From assembly GCF_020923495.1 (NCBI RefSeq), contig NZ_CP064048.1:1552501-1616500 (forward strand): DNA of 64,000 bases, given 5' to 3'. Each line of letters starts with the position of its first letter. The stretch's first letter is position 1. The stretch is from Brevibacillus sedimenti (lineage in GTDB: Bacteria > Bacillota > Bacilli > Brevibacillales > Brevibacillaceae). Positions 18,190 to 27,020 of the stretch are shown one piece after another. The notes below the pieces were generated by a model, which had not been told where the DNA came from, ran no database searches, and saw nothing but the letters and a program-made list of their open reading frames with translations. The position numbers and the translations under genes are program-made.

Positions 18190-18735
18190 ATGGATAACAA
18201 ATTGGTAATCTCAAATCTTTTATTATGGGTGGTCGTCTTTATTCAAACCTTTATCCTGTTCGTTTTTGTTCGTCTGGTTGTCCAATTTTTAAATCGTTTT
18301 CGGCTGGGGGACATCCGGTTAGAGCCGCAAACTTTAGCCAAAGGAGACAAAGCGCCTTTTTTCCGGGAAAAGGATCAGCATGGGCAAATCGTAAGAATGC
18401 CGGATGAACAAGAAAAAAATACGTTGATGGTATTTACAAACGACATGTGCGGAACATGCAAACACGTGGTACCTGAATTAGCTCATGTAAAAAGACATTA
18501 CACCGATCTCAGAATTGTTGTTGTGTCCAATCCAATCTACTACGAAGAAGGCTTGCAGGTGCCAGATGGTGTTCATCTCATTCGTTCGGATGGACTTATG
18601 AATACATACCTGATTCATTCGGTGCCAACCGCGATGCTGATCGACCGGGAAGGAATCATTTTAGCCACCCAATCCGTTTCCAGTTACGAGAATATTATGG
18701 ACATGATTGGCCTATCGTCTGAAAAAGTAAGCTAG
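18190..18735 (+). CDS. MauD/TlpA-like thioredoxin (CGTC)
   Basis: A 181-residue protein with one N-terminal membrane span (residues 8-30), a GDKAPFF segment typical of MauD/AhpC-TlpA redoxins, active site NDMCGTCKHVVPEL and cis-proline SVPTAMLID. It should sit on the outer face of the membrane. Together with the MauE-like protein before it, it would complete a disulfide relay for the secreted peptide. The gene ends nine bases before the next ATPase gene, suggesting one transcript. Confidence 0.82.
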   Translation: MDNKLVISNLLLWVVVFIQTFILFVFVRLVVQFLNRFRLGDIRLEPQTLAKGDKAPFFREKDQHGQIVRMPDEQEKNTLMVFTNDMCGTCKHVVPELAHVKRHYTDLRIVVVSNPIYYEEGLQVPDGVHLIRSDGLMNTYLIHSVPTAMLIDREGIILATQSVSSYENIMDMIGLSSEKVS

Positions 18736-18744
18736 GGGGAACCA

Positions 18745-19437
18745 ATGAGTACAGCCATCACACTTGTGGACGTGGAAAAAACCTACCATGGTGACGGTGT
18801 GGTTACCCGAGCGCTTCAATCCGTCACCTTGACGCTGGACAAAGGACAATTTACCGCAATTCTCGGCCCCTCAGGGTCGGGAAAGACGACATTGCTTACC
18901 CTGATCGGCACGCTTGACCGACCGACGGCTGGAACGATCAGATACGGTGACGTGGACGTTCTGGCGTTGAAGGGGAAGCGAATTGCCGATTTCCGTTTTG
19001 AGCACATCGGGTTCGTGTTCCAACAATTTCATCTATTGCCCGCGTTGACCGCGCTGGAGAACGTGATGGCACCGTTGTTTTCGCGAAAGGTTTCCTATGA
19101 CAAAAAAGCGAGAGCACGGGAACTGCTGGCCTGGGTGGGGCTGGAGGCCAAGAGCGATGCACTGCCGTCCCAATTATCGGGCGGGGAACAGCAGCGCGTG
19201 GCGATTGCCCGTGCATTGGTCAATCGTCCGGACTGGCTGCTTGCCGATGAACCGACTGGCAATCTGGATACGAGAAACAGTGAAAACATCGTGAAACTGC
19301 TGCGAACCTATCAGCAGGAGCACGGTAGCGGCATTGTCTTGATCACGCATGATCAAACCTTAGCTGATCAAGCGGATCGGATCATCGAGATGCGCGATGG
19401 GCGAATCGTGTCCGATTCCGGGAAGGAGACGGGATGA
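18745..19437 (+). CDS. MacB/LolD-type ABC transporter ATPase
   Basis: A 230-residue ATPase with Walker [15 protein letters not shown]-loop [18 protein letters not shown], signature [17 protein letters not shown] and Walker [16 protein letters not shown], the wording of the LolD/MacB/FtsE group. These work with FtsX-type permeases as mechanotransmission machines, not ordinary import or export pumps. It overlaps the next gene, a large FtsX-type permease, by four bases. Base composition is higher in G+C than the peptide genes before it. Confidence 0.92.
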   Translation: MSTAITLVDVEKTYHGDGVVTRALQSVTLTLDKGQFTAILGPSGSGKTTLLTLIGTLDRPTAGTIRYGDVDVLALKGKRIADFRFEHIGFVFQQFHLLPALTALENVMAPLFSRKVSYDKKARARELLAWVGLEAKSDALPSQLSGGEQQRVAIARALVNRPDWLLADEPTGNLDTRNSENIVKLLRTYQQEHGSGIVLITHDQTLADQADRIIEMRDGRIVSDSGKETG

Positions 19438-22400
19438 TTCAGTATATTTGGACACAGTGGTGGCGTCACCCCGAACGCTTTCTCCTGCTGCTGGTCGGAA
19501 TGTTGGCCGTCAGTTCCGTTCTCAGTTACTTTATCGGCGTTACGGAGAGCAGCAGCGGCACGACCCACGATATTTTGCAAAAACGCTGGAAGGCGGCCTA
19601 TCATCTGGTGGTTCGTCCCCCGGATACACGCAGTGTCACGGAACGGGACGGGCTATTGGAACCCAACTATCTGAGCGGTCTGCACGGGGGAATCAGCCTC
19701 GCGGATTACGAGGCGATCAAAAGAATGTCAGATATAGAAGTTGCCGCACCGCTGGCCCCTATCGGATACGACAGGCCCGTTTTTTCGTTTGGGAAGATCA
19801 GCAAGCCCAAACAACCGGGAATCTATCGGCATGTTGTGGAGGTATATGCCAACGATGGTGTACAACCCAATCTAATGATGCAACAGACAAGGTATTACAC
19901 CGTCGGCCCTTGGAGCATGCCGACCGATTGGGAACAGGCGCTGCGTGACTATGGGGTGGAATCATGGATACTAGATGTGGGCGGAGGAATCAATCAACAA
20001 CTGCTGGTTGTTGGCATCGATCCTCAGGCAGAAGCGGCGTTGGTCGGATTGGATCAAGCCGTCTTGCCGATAGGGAAAAGCCGGTATTTTACGGAACAGG
20101 ACAAAGTGACAACGATAAATGTGGGAGACGGACGAAAGGTGATGCATCTGCCCATCCTGATGAGCAGCAGAATGGACAGCGACCTGAAGGTTACTTACAG
20201 GTACGAACGCTTGGATCTCCCGTTTGCGACGAGTGAAGATGCCAACCGGACGATGGAAGAGGTGAAGAAGAACGGAGGGGTTTCCTATCTGCACCAACAA
20301 AAAAGCGCTGGAGAACGGCTGGAATATGAGTTTGACTCTCGGCAGATGCACCAATTGATTATGGCCAGTTTGTCGGGCGTGGACCCTGAAACGGGACAGC
20401 CTTTTTCACGCGATGATCACGGTGGCCAGTCTGCCTCTCTCGGTGGACTAATTTTGGAAAAGCCTTCTTCGCTTTCCCTGCGAAAAGTGAGCAGTCCTTA
20501 CCCAGAACGCTGGCCTTACGGGTACGAGGCGATACCGGTGCAGCCCCATATTCCGGCAGAACTTCAGACATACTTCTTAATGAAGCCCGAGCGATATCCC
20601 AACTCCTTTCGCTCCACCCATTTTTTTGTTGATTGGAAAAACCGGAAAATAACCCCTTACTGGATAGGGTTTTACGATCCCGAAAAGTTGCGTATTTCCA
20701 AAGAACCGGACAGCGAGCTGCCCATGGAAACCTATCGGCCCGCTACTGGGCGGTTGGTGCTGGACAAAAACGACAGACCATTAAATCCCCCGGTACAGGT
20801 GAAACCGACTGACAATCCGTTTGGACTTCTTACCAGTCCACCTCTGCTGTTGACTACCTTGGAAGCGGCAGCAGAGGTGTTGGGTGACAAACCGATTGCC
20901 GCGATTCGGCTGAAGGTAAAGGGAGTGCAGGAGGTAAGTGAAGAGAATAAGGAAAAACTAGAATTATTGGCGAAAGAGATCGAAAACAAGACAGGATTGA
21001 TCGTCGATATCACCCTGGGATCGTCTCCCCAGCCCGTTCTCGTTCACATCCCGAAAAACGGTACGTACGACGAGTCGGGGTGGATGGAGCAGTTTTTTAT
21101 CAAGCTTGGGACGGCTTTTACCCTGGTTCAGGAGACGAAGCTGGGCTTTTCCGGGGTGATTGGTATCGTGATGCTCATAGCTGTTGCCTACGTGTTCGCC
21201 ACCAATCTGGTTACGCTGTACGCCCGGACAGACGAGTTCGGTCTGCTGCTTGCTGTCGGCTGGCGGCCCGGACGCGTGGCGGGCATGATGTTTGTTGAGG
21301 CGGCCCTGTTGGGGGGAGGGGCCGCGCTGGTTAGCTGGGCAATCGCGGGATTTGCTGTATGGCAGCAACAAGCAGCGGTGCCGGTGTGGCGTATTTTTTT
21401 CATCGGTTTGTGCGGTCTGGTCATTTATGTGCTTGCGGCGATTCCGGCTGCATGGCTAGTCCGCAAGATAACGCCGCACGTAATCATGCGGTATGGCGAG
21501 ATGCGTCCCGTGACTCGACGGACCGTGCGGGTGAAGGGAACGTTTTCTCTGGCCTGGGGCCATTTGTTGGCAAGGTATCGCCGCAGTCTGTTGTCCGTCT
21601 TTGCCATGGCGGTGCCCACCTGCTTTCTGGTCTTTTATGAGTTTGTCACGAACCGCCTGCAGGGAGTTCTGTACACGTCGTGGCTGGGGCAGTATGTGGC
21701 CGTTGAGATCGGGGATGTCCATTACATCGCGATGATACTCGCCTTGGCACTGGCTGTGCTGACAACGGCGCAGATCATGTGGCAAAACGTCATGGAACGA
21801 AAAGCGGAACTGCTGTTGCTCAAGGCCGTCGGTTGGCGCAGCGGGGCTATTTTTCGCCTGATCGTATGGGAAGGGGTGATGTGCGGACTCCTCGCTTCCG
21901 GATGCGGGCTGGCTTTGGGATGTGCCTTGATTGCGTGGATGTACCGTCAGTTGCCCGGCCTCGATGTCCTGTGGCTGATGGGGGTCGGCTTGATTCCGAT
22001 ATTGGCAGCCCTCCTCGGGGCTCTTTTTCCGGCGGTAATGGCGATGCGCCTAAGGCCGGCCGCAGGCATTCGCGGATCACAACGAAATCGTCAGCGTACG
22101 GAACGGAAGCTGCAGTTGACGATTGCGGTGCTGCTGGTTTCCAGCCTGTTAGGAGCTGCAATCGGCACGACCCGGTTGTGGCAGATGAATCCCCGCCAGG
22201 AGGCAGATATATCGATTTCTGCATACGCACCCAATCAGTCAACAGGGGACGGAGCCAAAGACAGACCGGGCAAGGTTAGCGATCTGTCCGGATTTGATCC
22301 CCGTCCGGTTCCAGACGGGAGCAAAGGAACGTACCAGTTGGCTTTTCACATGGATCACAGCGGGAAATTTACGGCTGAGGCGACGATTGTGGTGGAAAAC

Positions 22401-23576
22401 CATTCGCCGGATACCTGGGATCGCTTGCTGTTTTACTTTATTCCCAACGCGTTTACCAACGCCAACAAGCCCCATACGGTAAAGGACGCGGCCGACGTGA
22501 AGATCGTCAGCCTCCACCTGGATCGGCAGAAAACGGATTACCAGCTTACACATGATACGCTCACCATTCCCCTGACGGAGGGGATGGCACCGGGCGAAAA
22601 GCGGGAAGTACGCATCTCGTACACGTTTACGGTCCCGAAGGACGGAATTCGTTTCGCCAGGAAAGGGCAACGCTATTACCTGGCCCAGGCCTATCCGATG
22701 CTGGCTACGTACCACAACGGATGGAACAAACAGGATTTCCGGATCAGCAGCGAATCCTATCATACGGGTCATGCTGATTTTACCGTTTCCTATCACATTC
22801 CAACAGGGTATCTGTTCGTCAGTTCGTCTGATCAAGATCCGGTTGAAGCGACAGAGACGGGGCAGGTGACCATTTCTCGCGTCAGAGAAGTGTTTGCTGC
22901 GGTCGTAAACGGCCTTACCTCCGTTTCCGACAACGTAAGCGGAGTACAGATTCGCGTGTTTGGCGAGGAAGTGAACAGGGGGAAAATGGAATCGGTGCTG
23001 GCAGCCGCCAGGGAGGCCGTGCCGTTTTTCATCAACAAGATCGGCAGCTATCCCCATCGGCAACTGGACATCATGCTGGACGATGGCGCCAGTATGGAGT
23101 ATCCCGGCATCGTAACCGTCGCTCCGCAAGACGACCTTGCATCATTGAGAAAAACGGTCGTTCACGAGATTGCCCATCAATGGTTCTACGCTGTTGTGGC
23201 AAACGACCCCTATCACGAGGGCTGGCTGGACGAGGGCATAACCGAATTCGCGGTCTCTCTGTTCTTGCTTGGTCACGACAAGATGACAGAGGAGGAGGTT
23301 TTCGCTCGAGCCAACCGGGCTGGTGAGAAGCCGTCCAATCTGCCGTTGAACCAGTATGACGGCGAAACCTACGGAGCGTTTTACGTCGTTCCGCCACTGC
23401 GGCTGTGGGAGTTGGTCTCCAAGTACGGCGATGTGGAAGAAGGCTGGCGTTTTCTTCGCGCGTATTACGAGAGATATGCCTATCAACAGGTGGACACCAA
23501 GGAGTTTATCCGGTTTGCGACGACCTATTTCCCGGTGACAGAGACGTATTTTTCCTCCTGGCTCAAACTGCAGTAA
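19434..23576 (+). CDS. FtsX-type ABC permease fused to an M1 metallopeptidase domain
   Basis: A continuous 1,380-residue protein. One span near residues 15-35, a large outer domain to about 560, then clusters of spans (about 575-700 and 720-900) form a double FtsX-like permease. After a last span near 885-905, the C-terminal 450 residues form an M1 (gluzincin) peptidase: GASMEYPG at about 1216, zinc site HEIAHQW at 1244 with the third ligand in GWLDEGITEF (HEXXH-X18-E), and a likely catalytic Tyr in YGAFYVVPPL. All catalytic residues are present, so it should be active on the outer face. Processing of the exported peptide or immunity are both possible. Confidence 0.88.
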   Translation: MIQYIWTQWWRHPERFLLLLVGMLAVSSVLSYFIGVTESSSGTTHDILQKRWKAAYHLVVRPPDTRSVTERDGLLEPNYLSGLHGGISLADYEAIKRMSDIEVAAPLAPIGYDRPVFSFGKISKPKQPGIYRHVVEVYANDGVQPNLMMQQTRYYTVGPWSMPTDWEQALRDYGVESWILDVGGGINQQLLVVGIDPQAEAALVGLDQAVLPIGKSRYFTEQDKVTTINVGDGRKVMHLPILMSSRMDSDLKVTYRYERLDLPFATSEDANRTMEEVKKNGGVSYLHQQKSAGERLEYEFDSRQMHQLIMASLSGVDPETGQPFSRDDHGGQSASLGGLILEKPSSLSLRKVSSPYPERWPYGYEAIPVQPHIPAELQTYFLMKPERYPNSFRSTHFFVDWKNRKITPYWIGFYDPEKLRISKEPDSELPMETYRPATGRLVLDKNDRPLNPPVQVKPTDNPFGLLTSPPLLLTTLEAAAEVLGDKPIAAIRLKVKGVQEVSEENKEKLELLAKEIENKTGLIVDITLGSSPQPVLVHIPKNGTYDESGWMEQFFIKLGTAFTLVQETKLGFSGVIGIVMLIAVAYVFATNLVTLYARTDEFGLLLAVGWRPGRVAGMMFVEAALLGGGAALVSWAIAGFAVWQQQAAVPVWRIFFIGLCGLVIYVLAAIPAAWLVRKITPHVIMRYGEMRPVTRRTVRVKGTFSLAWGHLLARYRRSLLSVFAMAVPTCFLVFYEFVTNRLQGVLYTSWLGQYVAVEIGDVHYIAMILALALAVLTTAQIMWQNVMERKAELLLLKAVGWRSGAIFRLIVWEGVMCGLLASGCGLALGCALIAWMYRQLPGLDVLWLMGVGLIPILAALLGALFPAVMAMRLRPAAGIRGSQRNRQRTERKLQLTIAVLLVSSLLGAAIGTTRLWQMNPRQEADISISAYAPNQSTGDGAKDRPGKVSDLSGFDPRPVPDGSKGTYQLAFHMDHSGKFTAEATIVVENHSPDTWDRLLFYFIPNAFTNANKPHTVKDAADVKIVSLHLDRQKTDYQLTHDTLTIPLTEGMAPGEKREVRISYTFTVPKDGIRFARKGQRYYLAQAYPMLATYHNGWNKQDFRISSESYHTGHADFTVSYHIPTGYLFVSSSDQDPVEATETGQVTISRVREVFAAVVNGLTSVSDNVSGVQIRVFGEEVNRGKMESVLAAAREAVPFFINKIGSYPHRQLDIMLDDGASMEYPGIVTVAPQDDLASLRKTVVHEIAHQWFYAVVANDPYHEGWLDEGITEFAVSLFLLGHDKMTEEEVFARANRAGEKPSNLPLNQYDGETYGAFYVVPPLRLWELVSKYGDVEEGWRFLRAYYERYAYQQVDTKEFIRFATTYFPVTETYFSSWLKLQ

Positions 23577-23590
23577 GGATGAAAGATGGC

Positions 23591-23660
23591 CAACCCAGAT
23601 GTTTGCCCCCTGATTGCGTTTTGTTTTGGAGCAGATAGCTTTGACTTCGTTGCTGGCCCG
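23591..23660 (+). repeat. Degenerate copy (R0) of the window's repeat family
   Basis: CCCAGATGTTTG, CCCCTG, GCGT, GTTTTGGAGC and CTTCG follow in the same order and spacing as the core of the long repeats at 56592-56957 and 60021-60397. It lies in the gap after the permease-peptidase gene. Confidence 0.55.
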
Positions 23661-23667
23661 TTTCCCA

Positions 23668-23733
23668 CCTTACAAAAATGTAAGGTTCTTGAAATGTAAC
23701 CCGATAGCTCGGGCAGCCGCCTGCTTTTACAAT
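23668..23733 (+). promoter_or_regulatory. Bce-type operator and promoter before the sigma factor gene
   Basis: CCTTACAAAAATGTAAGG contains TTACA-N4-TGTAA (23670-23683), the published BceR-type binding motif TNACA-N4-TGTAA. TGAAA, CGATAGCT (at the -35 position) and TACAAT (-10, 23728-23733) follow. The same elements in the same spacing occur before the Bce-type ABC genes at 26126-26191. Confidence 0.72.
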
Positions 23734-23779
23734 AAAGACAAATCAATTGCAAACCTTGATGGGGAAACGGGAGAAAACC

Positions 23780-24295
23780 ATGAACACCACAAGCATGCAA
23801 AAACAATGGAATCAGCAGCGCATTTACGAAGAGTATTCCGCCAGCATTTACAGGTATTTCCGCTATCGCGTCAAAAATGTCTGGGACGTGGAGGATTTGA
23901 CGACCACCGTGTTTATCAAGGTGTACGCCAAGCTGGACCAGTACGACGGGCGCCATCCGTTTGGCGCCTGGATTTATCGCATCGCCCACAATACCCTGGT
24001 TGACTACCTGCGCAAAAAGCGGGAGTGCCCGGTCGACACCGAGATGTTTGCGGCGATGAAGGCAAAAGACAAGCTGCCGGAAGAGCGGGTGCTGAGCCGG
24101 GAATCCCATGACACGCTGTGGGAAAACGTGCGGACGCTGTCTGCAGACCAACGCCGCGTCATCTCGCTGCGCTACCTGGCCGGCCTGAAAATGAACGAAA
24201 TCGCGAAAGTCCTGGGCAAGTCGGAAGCGTCCGTGAAGATTCTGCACTTCCGCGGCATCCGCAAACTGCAAAAGCTCATGGCTGCCCAAGGATAG
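23780..24295 (+). CDS. ECF-like RNA polymerase sigma factor
   Basis: About 171 residues with sigma region 2 (SIYRYFRYRVKNVWDVEDLT, then FIKVYAKLDQY) and region 4 (LSADQRRVISLRYLAGLKMN, EIAKVLGKSEASVKILHFRG), and nothing else, as in ECF sigma factors. I see no anti-sigma gene next to it. The ATG at 23780 is preferred to an upstream in-frame ATG at 23747 because a GGGGAAACGGGAG purine-rich stretch precedes it. The BceR-type operator upstream suggests it is induced together with the Bce-like ABC transporter. Its target promoters are unknown. Confidence 0.82.
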   Translation: MNTTSMQKQWNQQRIYEEYSASIYRYFRYRVKNVWDVEDLTTTVFIKVYAKLDQYDGRHPFGAWIYRIAHNTLVDYLRKKRECPVDTEMFAAMKAKDKLPEERVLSRESHDTLWENVRTLSADQRRVISLRYLAGLKMNEIAKVLGKSEASVKILHFRGIRKLQKLMAAQG

Positions 24296-24445
24296 GAACC
24301 CCCCGAGGGATGGACGACAGCGCCATCCCTTTTTCGTGTGCCCGGCAAACGCGCAGGCAAATCCGGCGGGACCCGTCTATTTACTGCCGCTGGAAGTCTT
24401 TTGGTATAGTACAAACTAGGGAGTATAAGAGCGAGGTGTATGCCG

Positions 24446-25144
24446 ATGTCGACCATCATGATCGTGGAAGACGATCCGAAGATTACGAAACTGCTGCAAA
24501 ACCAGTTGGAGAAATACGGCTATCACGCGGTTACGATCGAACACTTTGACCGGGTGATGGAGGTGTTTGGCGAGGTGAAGCCCGACCTGGTGCTGCTGGA
24601 CGTAAACCTGCCCAAGTACGACGGGTTTTACTGGTGCCGGCAGATTCGGCAGGTGTCCAACTGCCCGATTCTGTTCATTTCTGCGCGGGAGAGCAAGATG
24701 GACCAGGTGATGGCGCTGGAGAACGGTGCCGATGATTACATCACCAAGCCGTTTGACTACGATGTAGTGCTGGCGAAAATCCGCAGCCAGCTTCGCCGCG
24801 CCTACGGGATATACGCCGTTCAGGAAGGGGAGCGGACGGTGGAGGTAGCCGGGCTGAAGCTGTTTCCGGAGCGGATGGAGCTGGTGATCGCTGACAGAAA
24901 AGTGGAGCTGAGCAAAAAAGAGGCCCTGCTCCTGGAGGCGCTGATCAACCAGTACCCGCGTATCGTCAGCCGCGAACGCCTGCTGGAGAAGCTGTGGGAC
25001 GAGCAGTTCGTGGATGAAAACACGTTGAACGTGTACATTACGCGCGTGCGCAGCAAGTTGAAAGACCTGAATCTGGACGGAGCGATTGAGACGGTTCGCG
25101 GCTCCGGCTACCGCCTGCGGGTCACCTGGGAGGACGGACGATGA
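24446..25144 (+). CDS. OmpR-family response regulator (BceR-like)
   Basis: About 232 residues: receiver domain with acidic pocket VEDD and phospho-acceptor Asp52 in LLDVNLPKYDG, then a winged-helix DNA-binding domain ending ETVRGSGYRLRVTWE. The neighbours (intramembrane-sensing kinase, ABC ATPase, 10-span permease) make it a BceR-type regulator of resistance to cell-wall peptides. GAGG at 24433-24436 places the start at ATG 24446 more likely than ATG 24440. A -10-like TATAGT at 24405 may drive the regulator-kinase pair separately from the ABC genes. Confidence 0.9.
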   Translation: MSTIMIVEDDPKITKLLQNQLEKYGYHAVTIEHFDRVMEVFGEVKPDLVLLDVNLPKYDGFYWCRQIRQVSNCPILFISARESKMDQVMALENGADDYITKPFDYDVVLAKIRSQLRRAYGIYAVQEGERTVEVAGLKLFPERMELVIADRKVELSKKEALLLEALINQYPRIVSRERLLEKLWDEQFVDENTLNVYITRVRSKLKDLNLDGAIETVRGSGYRLRVTWEDGR

Positions 25145-26157
25145 GGCTGTTTTGGAAAGACCAGATCGTCTTTCTCGTGTTTTTCTTTGTCCAGTTGGCA
25201 TTGCTGGTGCTCATCTTTGCGCTGGCCGGCTACTGGAACCCTTTGCTGACCAGCTACGGGGTGTTTCTGTGCGCGTTTTTTGCCGGCAGCTACCTGGTCA
25301 TCCGCTACCTGTTGAACCGGCAGGTCTACCAACGGCTCAGCAATCCAATCGAATCGCTGGAGGAGTTGAACCAGCACCACGGCAACGCCGCCCTGGGACG
25401 CGCGGTCGACCAGACGTTTCAGGAATTGTACCGGCTGTTTAAGGGACAGCTCCACGCCTACGAAGCGAAGCAGCGGGAGCACACGACGTTTATCCAGCAG
25501 TGGGTGCACCAGATGAAAACGCCGATCTCGGTCATTCACCTGCTGTTGCAGGATGACCCCGATCCGCGGGCGGAGAGTGTCCGCGAAGAGGTGGACCGGA
25601 TCAAGCGTGGACTGGAGACGGTCTTGTACATCGCCCGGCTGGACCGGTTTGAACAGGATTTCCTCATCGAACCGGTTGTGCTTAGGCAGTTGGTCCAGGC
25701 GGTGGTGTCGGAGAACAAGCGAATGTTTATCCGCAATCAGGTGTATCCCGAAGTGAAGGTGGACGAGCGGTTTACGGTGGAGTCGGACGAGAAATGGCTG
25801 TCGTTCGTCCTGAATCAACTGCTGACCAACGCCGTCCGTTACTCCGCGGGCAAAAGCAGCAAAGTGGCCATCCTCGCCTACTCGCGCGGAATGGATGTGG
25901 TCCTGGAAGTGCGGGACAACGGCATCGGCATTCCCCCGCAGGACGTCCACCGCGTGTTTCAGCCGTACTTTACGGGGGAAAACGGCCGCCGCTACCCGGA
26001 ATCGACCGGCATGGGGCTGTATTTGGTCAGGGAAATCTGCGGCCGCCTGCATCACAAGGTGGAACTGGACTCAAAGGTGGGGGAGGGCACGTCGGTGCGC
26101 ATCGTCTTTTCTGCCGTCGTCCCAACCTTACAAGATCGTAAGGAGGATGAAAGCTAA
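25141..26157 (+). CDS. Intramembrane-sensing histidine kinase (BceS-like)
   Basis: A 338-residue kinase with two close N-terminal membrane spans (about residues 12-55) and almost no outer loop, the mark of Bce-type kinases that sense through their ABC transporter. The phospho-acceptor is His123 in QWVHQMKTPISVIH; the ATPase domain shows N box FVLNQLLTNAVRYS, G1 VRDNGIGIPPQ and G2 STGMGLYLVREIC. It overlaps the regulator gene by four bases. Its last codons contain the operator for the ABC genes downstream. Confidence 0.92.
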   Translation: MRLFWKDQIVFLVFFFVQLALLVLIFALAGYWNPLLTSYGVFLCAFFAGSYLVIRYLLNRQVYQRLSNPIESLEELNQHHGNAALGRAVDQTFQELYRLFKGQLHAYEAKQREHTTFIQQWVHQMKTPISVIHLLLQDDPDPRAESVREEVDRIKRGLETVLYIARLDRFEQDFLIEPVVLRQLVQAVVSENKRMFIRNQVYPEVKVDERFTVESDEKWLSFVLNQLLTNAVRYSAGKSSKVAILAYSRGMDVVLEVRDNGIGIPPQDVHRVFQPYFTGENGRRYPESTGMGLYLVREICGRLHHKVELDSKVGEGTSVRIVFSAVVPTLQDRKEDES

Positions 26158-26191
26158 TTCGATAGCTTGACAGCGCGCGTGTCCGTATAGT
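26126..26191 (+). promoter_or_regulatory. Bce-type operator and promoter before the ABC genes
   Basis: CCTTACAAGATCGTAAGG with TTACA-N4-CGTAA (26128-26141), TGAAA, CGATAGCT at the -35 position and TATAGT (26186-26191). The operator-to-minus-10 distance is exactly that of the sigma gene promoter (44 nt between TGTAA/CGTAA and the -10). The operator lies inside the end of the kinase gene. Confidence 0.72.
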
Positions 26192-26249
26192 GGGAAGTGT
26201 GGAAACAGAAGACTGCATGGGAAAATCTCAAACGAAAGGAGACGCGTAT

Positions 26250-27020
26250 ATGGACATGTTGCAAGTCAGGAAACTCAGCAAAATATACGGCGGCAAGGTC
26301 ACGTATCGCGCGCTGACCGACATCGATTTTACGATTCGCAAGGGGGAGTTTGTCGGCATCATGGGGCCGTCCGGAAGCGGGAAAACGACGCTTCTTAACA
26401 TGATCTCCACCATCGACAAGCCCACTTCCGGAGAGGTGCTGTTGAACGGCACCAATCCCCACCTGTTGAAAGGGAGCAGGCTGGCCCTGTTCCGCCGCCG
26501 GGAATTGGGCTTTGTCTTCCAGGATTTCAACCTGTTGGACACGCTGACCATCGGGGAAAACATCATCCTGCCGTTGACGCTGGACGGTGAAAACGTGCGC
26601 GTCATGCAGGAGAAGCTTGAAACCGTGGCAGTCAAATTGGGCATCAGCGACATCCTGGACAAGCGCACCTACGAGGTGTCAGGCGGCCAGCGGCAGCGGG
26701 CGGCCATTGCGCGGGCGATCATCCACTCGCCGTCACTCCTGCTGGCGGACGAACCGACGGGCAACCTGGATTCGAAAGCCTCCCGCAGCGTGATGGAGAC
26801 GCTGGAAGCGATCAACAAGAACGACGGCACAACAATGATGATGGTCACCCACGACCCGCTGGCGGCCAGCTACTGTCACCGCGTCATTTTCATCAAGGAC
26901 GGACAACTGCACAACGAGATGTACCGGGGAGAGAGCCGGCAGGCGTTTTTCCAGCAAATCATCGACGCCTTGTCTCTGTTGGGAGGGAACGCGCATGACC
27001 TTTCGGCAATTCGCGTTTAA
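26250..27020 (+). CDS. Bce-type ABC transporter ATPase (BceA-like)
   Basis: About 256 residues with Walker [17 protein letters not shown]-loop FVFQDFNLLDTLTIGENI, signature VSGGQRQRAAIARAIIH and Walker [16 protein letters not shown]. With the permease it should form a Bce-type detoxification module that protects lipid II cycle targets from peptides such as bacitracin and also signals to the kinase. AAAGGAG at about 26236 fixes the ATG at 26250; longer readings back to 26190 would run into the promoter. Confidence 0.93.
   Translation: MDMLQVRKLSKIYGGKVTYRALTDIDFTIRKGEFVGIMGPSGSGKTTLLNMISTIDKPTSGEVLLNGTNPHLLKGSRLALFRRRELGFVFQDFNLLDTLTIGENIILPLTLDGENVRVMQEKLETVAVKLGISDILDKRTYEVSGGQRQRAAIARAIIHSPSLLLADEPTGNLDSKASRSVMETLEAINKNDGTTMMMVTHDPLAASYCHRVIFIKDGQLHNEMYRGESRQAFFQQIIDALSLLGGNAHDLSAIRV

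Noticed and set aside
17598-18735. Methylamine utilisation genes
   Set aside because: MauE- and MauD-like proteins are present, but no methylamine dehydrogenase subunits or other mau genes are seen; the peptide cluster context explains them better.
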